A DNA stretch of 44,972 nt, from contig NZ_BMQY01000019.1 of the NCBI RefSeq assembly GCF_014648355.1, forward strand, positions 1 through 44,972, written 5' to 3'. Both the position numbers and the translations under genes were made by a program. The notes beneath the pieces were generated by a model, which saw only the letters and a program-made list of their open reading frames with translations, was not told the origin of the DNA and ran no database searches. Below are positions 39,145 through 44,972 of the stretch, one piece after another. The DNA comes from Couchioplanes azureus (GTDB lineage Bacteria > Actinomycetota > Actinomycetes > Mycobacteriales > Micromonosporaceae). Position 1 is the stretch's first letter. The number at the start of each line of letters is the position of its first letter.

Positions 39145-39777
39145 TCAGTGCGGTGCGGGCACGCCGGCGAAGGTCTCGGGTACGGACAGCGTACGGACCC
39201 TGGACGGGGGCCAGTAGGTGGCGAAGGCGCGACCCACGACGTTGTCCACGGGCACCATCCCGTCGTTCTCCGCGAGATGGGCGCGGGAGTCGGCGGACGC
39301 GCTGCGGTGGTCGCCGAGCAGGAACACCGACCCCGCCGGCACGGTGACGTCGAACGTCCGCTCCGAGGGCGCATCGCCGGGGAACAGGTAGTCCTCGTCG
39401 AGGGCGCGGCCGTTGACGGTGATCCGGTTGGTGCCGTCGCAGCAGACCACGCGGTCGCCCGCCACGCCGACGACCCGCTTGATGAACTCCTGGCCGGCTC
39501 CGGCCGCCCAGCCGGACGGCGGCCTGAACACCACGATCTCCCCGCGCTCGGGGCCGTCCATCCGGTAGCTGACCTTGTCGACCAGCACCTTGTCGTCGAT
39601 GAGCAGGGTCTGCTCCATCGAGCCGGACGGGATGTAGAAGGTCTGCAGCAGGTACGTGCGGACGCCGACCGCGACCAGGACACCGACGACGGCGAGGATG
39701 AGCAGTTCCCGCAGGCGCGACCATCCGGACCGGGTGGTGCGGTTCTTGTCGCTCGCGCTGTCGTTCTGTGTCGGCAC
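39145..39777 (-). CDS. lepB: Type I signal peptidase
   Basis: 210 residues. One N-terminal membrane helix (LLILAVVGVLVAVGVRTYLL), then the catalytic S53 in IPSGSMEQTLL and K100 in FIKRVVGVAGD; GDHRSASADSR is the usual box E. It cleaves signal peptides on the outer membrane face. It converges on the fumarylacetoacetase gene. Several copies are normal in actinomycetes. Confidence 0.95.
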   Translation of the reverse strand: MPTQNDSASDKNRTTRSGWSRLRELLILAVVGVLVAVGVRTYLLQTFYIPSGSMEQTLLIDDKVLVDKVSYRMDGPERGEIVVFRPPSGWAAGAGQEFIKRVVGVAGDRVVCCDGTNRITVNGRALDEDYLFPGDAPSERTFDVTVPAGSVFLLGDHRSASADSRAHLAENDGMVPVDNVVGRAFATYWPPSRVRTLSVPETFAGVPAPH

Positions 39778-40302
39778 GGACGCAGCCTACCGTTCCCGCG
39801 CACTCCAAGATCAGTGCCCGAACAGCCCGGACCGCTTGCTCACGATGAGTGAGGGCCGCCGCCCTCCGCGGATGATTATTCACCGGCCCGAATGGTTCTG
39901 AGCGACCTTTTTCCGGTTGCGGCGCGGTAACGAGCGCCCATCGGAAGCGGTCCCTACCTGGATATTGTCGTCCGTTCGGCCGGCGGCTCGCCGGAAAGCC
40001 ATTCCGTGAATGTTCGTCCGCGGTTCGCATTCGGCACGGCGGGTGCATATCCGGCCGCGGTCACGGTGCGCTAGGTGGCTTTCGATTCCATTAGCGACAA
40101 GACATTCATGGGTGCGATGGTCGTGGCCCAGGTCACTCAGTGCGGCGTCTCACATCGTGGACCGCTAGGTCCAATTCGAGCTAATATGCCCCGCTTTTTT
40201 CTCGTGTAGTGTCGCGCCGCGTCCGGTTTCGACCACCGGGCGGATACCCGGCGCACGCCGGATGAGGCCACCCCTGCCCCCGCCGAAACTTAAGGAAACG
40301 CT
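39778..40302. other. Long, less GC-rich intergenic region before the second NRPS locus
   Basis: 525 bp with no supportable ORF. From about 39880 it is visibly richer in A/T than the genes around it (runs such as CCTTTTTCC, GCTAATATG, CGCTTTTTTC). It should hold promoters for signal peptidase (left) and the MbtH-NRPS genes (right); an inverted repeat lies at 40158. Confidence 0.55.
40158..40173. promoter_or_regulatory. Inverted repeat and possible promoter for the MbtH-NRPS operon
   Basis: TGGACC-GCTA-GGTCCA, followed 9 bp later by TAATAT, which resembles a -10 box; the repeat would then overlap the -35 region. A candidate operator controlling the second NRPS locus, 130 bp before the mbtH start. 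Confidence 0.4.
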
Positions 40303-40506
40303 GTGAATCCGTTTGAGGAAGAGAACGGCACTTATCTCGTCCTGGTCAATGACGAGGGCCAGCATTCGTTGTGGCCGGAATTCGCCGACGTCCCCGCCGG
40401 CTGGACCGTTGCCAAAGGCCCCGGCTCGCGCCAGTCGTGCCTGGACTACGTCAACGAGCATTGGACCGACATGCGTCCGCAGAGCCTGATCGAAGCGATG
40501 GGCTGA
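40303..40506 (+). CDS. MbtH-like protein (second copy)
   Basis: 67 residues, with VNDEGQHSLWPEF, VPAGW and WTDMRPQSL, as required of MbtH partners of A domains. The GTG start follows AAGGAAA. It shares most core residues with the copy at 10298 but has a shorter tail and more A/T at third positions in its first half. It is 13 bp from the NRPS gene it presumably serves. Confidence 0.96.
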   Translation: MNPFEEENGTYLVLVNDEGQHSLWPEFADVPAGWTVAKGPGSRQSCLDYVNEHWTDMRPQSLIEAMG

Positions 40507-40519
40507 CGGTTCCCTCGTG

Positions 40520-43500
40520 ATGCCTGGTCCCCGAGTCACCATGTCTCTGCCGCTCACCGCCGCCCAGCACGGCGTCTGGTACGCCCAGCAGCTCGCCCCG
40601 GACAGCCTGCTCCACTCCCTCGGCGAGTATCTGGACATCTCCGGTCCCGTGCGGGCGGAGCTGTTCGAGGTCGCGCTGCGCCGTACGGTCGGCGAGGCGC
40701 AGTGCCTGACCGCCCGCTTCACCGAGACCGCCGACGGCGAGGTGCGCCAGCACCTCGGCGCGGTCGGGGACTGGGAGCTCGGGGTCCACGACGTCGGTGA
40801 GGAGGCGGACCCGTTCCAGGCCGCCGTGGCGAGGATGCGCGCCGATCTGGCCCGGCCCTTCGACCTGGGCGGCCCGCTGTTCCGGTTCGCCCTCTTCCGG
40901 CTGGCCGACGACCGCCACCTGTGGTGGCACAGCTACCACCACCTCGTCCTCGACGGCTTCGGCATGAGCCTGGTGGCGCGCCGGGTGGCCGAGGTCTACT
41001 CGGCGCTCGCGGCGGGCACGCCGGTGCCGGACAACCCGTTCGGCACGCTCGCCGAGCTGCTCGGGCGCGAACGGGAGTACGCGGACTCCGACCAGCACAC
41101 CCGGGACAGGCAGTTCTGGGCCGGCTATCTGCGGGACTGCCCCGAGCCGGCCGGCCTGGCCCACCGCCGGCCCACCGCGCCCGACGGTGTGATCCGCCGG
41201 ACCGGGCCGGTCGACACCGCGACCGCCCGCCGGCTGGACGAGGTGGCCGCCGCCCGCGGCACCCGCTGGCCGCTGGTCGTCGTCGCGGCCTGGGCCTGCT
41301 ACCTGCACCGGATGACGGCGGTACCCGAGGTCGTCGTGGGGCTGCCCGCCGCCGCGCGCCGCGACCCGCGGGACCGCGTGACCCCGGCCATGGTGTCGAA
41401 CCTGCTGCCGCTGCGCGTGCCGATCGCGCCGGGAACCACCGTCGCCGGCCTGATCGCCCAGGTCGCCGCCGATGCCCGGACCGTGCTGCGGCACCAGGGC
41501 TACCGGGTCGAGGAGATGCGCCGCGACCGGACGGCGAGCCGGACGCGGCTCGTCGGGCCCCGGGCCAACATCATGAGCTTCGACTACCGGCTCCGGTTCG
41601 GCACCGCCCCGGCGTCCGCGCACAACCTGGCGGCCGGCTGGGTCGACGACCTGGCGATGATGGTCTTCGACCACCGCGACGGCGACGGTTACCTGCTGGC
41701 CGTGGACGCCAATCCGCGGCTGTACTCCGGCGCCGACGTGGCGGGCCACCGGGCGCGGTTCCTCGCCTTCCTCGCCCGGTTCGCCGGCGCCGACCCGGAC
41801 ACCGCCGTGTCCGACGTCGCGCTGCCCGCGGAGGGCGAGCGGCAACTCGTGGCGGACTGGGCCGACGGCGGACCGGCCGTCGCGCCGGCCCCGCTGGCGG
41901 AGCTCTTCGCCGCCCGGGTCGCGCGGACGCCGGACGCGGTCGCCCTCGCCGGCGACGACGTCACGCTCACCTACACGCAGCTCGACGGCGAGACCAACCG
42001 GATCGCGCGCTGGCTGCTGGCGCAGGGCGTGGGCGCGGACGACCTGGTCGCGCTCTGCTTCCCCCGATCGGTGTCCTGGACCGTCGCGATGCTGGCGGTG
42101 GCCAAGACCGGTGCGGCGTACCTGCCGGTCGATCCGGCGTACCCGGCGGACCGGATCCGCTTCATGCTCGCCGACGCCCGGCCCGCGCTGCTGCTGGCGG
42201 TGCCGGAGACGGCGGCGGTGCTGCCGTCCACCGAGGTTCCCGTGCGCCTGCTGGAGGCGGCCGGGTCCGCCGCCCCGCTGGACGCCGCGGAGCTGCGGCG
42301 CCCGGTGCGGGTGGCCGACACCGCGTACGTGATCTACACCTCCGGCTCCACCGGCCGGCCCAAGGGCGTCGCGGTCACCCACTCGGGCCTGGCGAGCCTC
42401 GCCGCCGCCCAGGGTGAGCGCCTGCGGGTCGGCCCGGGGGACCGGATGCTGCAGTTCGCCTCGCCCAGCTTCGACGCGGCCCAGTCGGACCTGTGGGTGA
42501 CCCTGCTGTCGGGAGCGACCCTGGTGACCCCCTCGGCCGAGCGGCTCGCGGTCGGCTCGCCGCTGGCCGCCACCGTGGCCGCCCGGGGCATCACCCACGT
42601 GAAGCTGCCCCCGGCCGCGCTCGCCGTCCTGCCCGGCGACGCGCTCGCGGGCGTGCGGGTGCTCGCGGTGGCCGGCGAGGCCGTGCCGTCGCACCTGGTC
42701 GCGGAGTGGCACGCCGGCCGTCGCATGATCAATGTGTACGGCCCGACCGAGAACACCGTGACCACCACCCTCAGCGAGCCGCTCGGCGCCGCCGGCCCGG
42801 TGCCGATCGGCACGCCGATCACGGGCACCCGGGCGTACGTCCTGGACGACCGCCTCCGCCCGCTGCCACCCGGCGCGGTGGGAGAGCTGTACGTGTCGGG
42901 CGCGGGGCTGGCCCGCGGCTACCTGCGCCGGCCCGGCCTGACCGCCGAGCGCTTCGTGGCCTGCCCGTTCGGCGCGCCGGGCACCCGGATGTACCGCACC
43001 GGAGACCTGGTCCGCTGGACCACCGACGGCCGGCTGGTCTTCGCCGGCCGGGCCGACGACCAGGTGAAGATCCGCGGCTTCCGGGTCGAGCTCGGCGAGG
43101 TGGAGGCCGTGCTGGCCGGGCAACCCGGGGTCCGGCAGGCGGTCGCCGTGGTGCGCGAGGACCGCGAGGGCGACCAGCGGCTCGTGGCGTACGTGACCGG
43201 CGACGCCGGACCCGCCGCCGTACGCGCCCACGCGGCGGCGCGGCTTCCCGCGCACATGGTGCCCGCGGCGATCGTGCCGATCGACCGGGTGCCCCTGACC
43301 CCCCACGGCAAGATCGACAAGCGGGCGCTGCCGGCGCCGTTCCTTCCCGCCGCCGAGCCCTCCCGCGCCCCGCGTAGCGCCCGCGAGGAGATCCTGTGCC
43401 GGCTCTTCGGTGACCTGCTCGGCGTGAGCGCCGTCGATCCCGGCGCCGACTTCTTCGCCCTGGGCGGGCATTCGCTGCTTGCGGCCAGGCTGACCGGCCG

Positions 43501-44972
43501 GATCCGCACCGCGCTCGGCGTCGAGCTGTCCATCCGGGACGTGTTCGCCGCACCCACCCCGGCCCGGCTCGCGGAGGTGGTGGCGACCGCGCGGTACGGC
43601 CCGCGCCCGGCGCTGCGGCCGGCGCCGCGCCCCGAGATGCTGCCTCTGTCCCCGGCCCAGCAGCGGCTGTGGTTCGTCCACCAGATGCAGGGGCCGAGCG
43701 CGACCTACAACATGCCGTACGCGCTGCGGCTGACCGGCCCGCTCGACGTGCCCGCGCTGCACGCGGCGCTGGCCGACCTGCTGGACCGGCACGAGAGCCT
43801 GCGCACCGTCTTCGCCGAGCGCGACGGCGTACCGCACCAGGTCGTCCTCGACGCGCCCGGGGTGGAGATCGAGCGGGCGACCGGCGACCCGGCGGCCTGG
43901 ACGGCCGAGGCGGCCCACCGCCCGTTCGATCTGTCCCGGGACCTGCCGGTGCGGGCCCACCTCGGCGAGACCGGCCCGGACGGTCACCTGCTGGTGCTCG
44001 TGCTGCACCACATCGCCGCGGACGGCTGGTCGGTCGGCCCGCTGCTGCGGGACCTGTCGGCCGCGTACGCCGCCCGGCTCGGCGGCACCGCCCCGGCGTG
44101 GACGCCGCTGCCCGTGCAGTACGCCGACTACGCCCTGTGGCAGCGCGAGCTTCTCGGCGCCGCGGGCGACCCGGACAGCGTGCTCACCCGGCAACGGGAC
44201 TTCTGGCGCAAGGCCCTCGCGGGCGCGCCGCAGCACCTCGAGCTGCCCGTCGACCGGCCGCACCCGGCCGAGCCGTCGCACCGCGGCGGCCAGGTGCCGT
44301 TCACGGTCTCCCCGGACCTGCACCGGGAGCTGCTGCGGCTGGCGCACGACCAGGACGCGACGCTGTTCATGGTGCTGCACGCGGCGTTCGCCGTACTGCT
44401 GCACCGGATCGGGGCAGGGGCGGACGTCCTGATCGGCACCCCCGTCGCGGGCCGGGCCGACGAGGCCCTCGACGAGCTGGTCGGGTTCTTCGTCAACACC
44501 CTGGTGCTGCGGGCCGACCTGTCCGGCGACCCGGACTTCCGCGGGCTCCTCGGCCGGGTCCGCGACCACGACCTCGACGCCTTCGCCCACCCGGACCTGC
44601 CGTTCGACGCCCTGGTGGAGGAGCTGGCCCCGGACCGCTCGGCCGCCCGGCACCCCCTGGTCCAGGTCATGCTGACGCTGCAGCACGCCACCCGCTCGGC
44701 GCTGGACCTGCCCGGCGTGCGGGCCGAGATCGAGCCGGTCGCGCTCGGCGTGGCCAAGTTCGACCTGACCGCGTCCTTCGTGGAGGAGCTCGACGGGTCC
44801 GGCCACCCCGCCGGGCTGAGCGCCCACCTGGAATTCGCCGAGGACGTGTTCGACCGGCCGACGATCGAGGCGCTGGCCGGCCGGCTGGTGCGGGTGCTGG
44901 AGGCGGTCGCCGCCGACCCGCAGCGCCGGATCGGCCAGGTGGACGTGCTGACTCCCGCCGAGCGGGAGAAGG
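40520..44972 (+). CDS. NRPS starting with an EntF-like condensation domain (3' truncated)
   Basis: The frame is open to the right edge. Domains from the ATG at 40520 (ATG 40541 also possible): C (about 1-450) opening LPLTAAQHGVWYAQQ with H140 in YHHLVLDGFG, the EntF-like subtype often found at the start of a line and taking an acyl or aryl group from another carrier. Then A (about 455-940, YTSGSTGRPKG at 606, MINVYGPTENT), PCP (S985 in LGGHSLL), and a second C (about 1030 on, HHIAADGW at 1163) that runs to the window end. The A code I read is DASKAAVVT, which I cannot assign; it is not the threonine code DFWNIGMVH. No stop appears in this frame. Confidence 0.95.
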   Translation, partial: MPGPRVTMSLPLTAAQHGVWYAQQLAPDSLLHSLGEYLDISGPVRAELFEVALRRTVGEAQCLTARFTETADGEVRQHLGAVGDWELGVHDVGEEADPFQAAVARMRADLARPFDLGGPLFRFALFRLADDRHLWWHSYHHLVLDGFGMSLVARRVAEVYSALAAGTPVPDNPFGTLAELLGREREYADSDQHTRDRQFWAGYLRDCPEPAGLAHRRPTAPDGVIRRTGPVDTATARRLDEVAAARGTRWPLVVVAAWACYLHRMTAVPEVVVGLPAAARRDPRDRVTPAMVSNLLPLRVPIAPGTTVAGLIAQVAADARTVLRHQGYRVEEMRRDRTASRTRLVGPRANIMSFDYRLRFGTAPASAHNLAAGWVDDLAMMVFDHRDGDGYLLAVDANPRLYSGADVAGHRARFLAFLARFAGADPDTAVSDVALPAEGERQLVADWADGGPAVAPAPLAELFAARVARTPDAVALAGDDVTLTYTQLDGETNRIARWLLAQGVGADDLVALCFPRSVSWTVAMLAVAKTGAAYLPVDPAYPADRIRFMLADARPALLLAVPETAAVLPSTEVPVRLLEAAGSAAPLDAAELRRPVRVADTAYVIYTSGSTGRPKGVAVTHSGLASLAAAQGERLRVGPGDRMLQFASPSFDAAQSDLWVTLLSGATLVTPSAERLAVGSPLAATVAARGITHVKLPPAALAVLPGDALAGVRVLAVAGEAVPSHLVAEWHAGRRMINVYGPTENTVTTTLSEPLGAAGPVPIGTPITGTRAYVLDDRLRPLPPGAVGELYVSGAGLARGYLRRPGLTAERFVACPFGAPGTRMYRTGDLVRWTTDGRLVFAGRADDQVKIRGFRVELGEVEAVLAGQPGVRQAVAVVREDREGDQRLVAYVTGDAGPAAVRAHAAARLPAHMVPAAIVPIDRVPLTPHGKIDKRALPAPFLPAAEPSRAPRSAREEILCRLFGDLLGVSAVDPGADFFALGGHSLLAARLTGRIRTALGVELSIRDVFAAPTPARLAEVVATARYGPRPALRPAPRPEMLPLSPAQQRLWFVHQMQGPSATYNMPYALRLTGPLDVPALHAALADLLDRHESLRTVFAERDGVPHQVVLDAPGVEIERATGDPAAWTAEAAHRPFDLSRDLPVRAHLGETGPDGHLLVLVLHHIAADGWSVGPLLRDLSAAYAARLGGTAPAWTPLPVQYADYALWQRELLGAAGDPDSVLTRQRDFWRKALAGAPQHLELPVDRPHPAEPSHRGGQVPFTVSPDLHRELLRLAHDQDATLFMVLHAAFAVLLHRIGAGADVLIGTPVAGRADEALDELVGFFVNTLVLRADLSGDPDFRGLLGRVRDHDLDAFAHPDLPFDALVEELAPDRSAARHPLVQVMLTLQHATRSALDLPGVRAEIEPVALGVAKFDLTASFVEELDGSGHPAGLSAHLEFAEDVFDRPTIEALAGRLVRVLEAVAADPQRRIGQVDVLTPAEREK

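Noticed and set aside
40520..44972. NRPS as the SnbC-like Thr/Abu partner of a streptogramin B line
   Set aside because: The EntF-like first domain would fit a 3-hydroxypicolinate start, but the A code is not threonine and no E domain is reached before the window ends. Left open, not claimed.

Overview
The window is very GC-rich DNA with strong third-position GC bias, GTG/TTG starts and actinobacterial-type NRPS, MbtH, HxlR and PadR genes. It comes from a high-GC actinomycete; Micromonosporaceae or Streptomyces-like is an inference. I saw no tRNA, rRNA, CRISPR array, transposase or integrase.

Region 1 (1-14607) is the end of a non-ribosomal peptide cluster. A truncated multimodular NRPS (2-10258) reads C(tail)-A-N-methyltransferase-PCP, C-A-PCP, C-A-PCP-thioesterase. 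It is followed by a tight operon: MbtH, a SAM methyltransferase, a 4-hydroxymandelate synthase-like enzyme and an HpgT-like aminotransferase, then a convergent LuxR-type regulator. The substrate codes I read by eye are Phe-like with N-methylation, pipecolate-like and arylglycine-like. With the terminal TE, this is the order of the last three residues of streptogramin B peptides (N-methyl-Phe, pipecolate, phenylglycine). The neighbouring HmaS/HpgT pair points to hydroxyphenylglycine as the last residue.

Region 2 (14728-26976) is a mixed block: PepSY protein, hemerythrin, CGNR regulator, ketopantoate-reductase-like enzyme, divergent HxlR/MFS pair, TAT-exported serine hydrolase, VOC protein, alpha/beta hydrolase, VanY-type peptidase, an unusual S1 protease-CAP fusion, a small membrane protein and a ComB-like phosphatase.

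Region 3 (27449-31975) is a three-gene operon: a PEP-synthase-like dikinase with an N-terminal phospho-histidine domain, an MFS transporter and an ATP-grasp ligase. It looks like a compact make/modify/export unit that I cannot match to a characterised pathway, and it is the best candidate here for an undescribed system.

Region 4 (32000-39777) has three small proteins, a PadR/membrane-protein pair, the tyrosine catabolic genes (HPPD, homogentisate dioxygenase, an unknown protein, fumarylacetoacetase) and signal peptidase I. The PadR-linked membrane protein frame runs into HPPD with no stop codon. HPPD shares its substrate, 4-hydroxyphenylpyruvate, with HmaS in region 1.

Region 5 (39778-44972) begins with a long, less GC-rich intergenic stretch. 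It is followed by a second MbtH and a second NRPS starting with an EntF-like condensation domain, cut by the window end. Whether the two NRPS genes make one product or two cannot be settled from this window.
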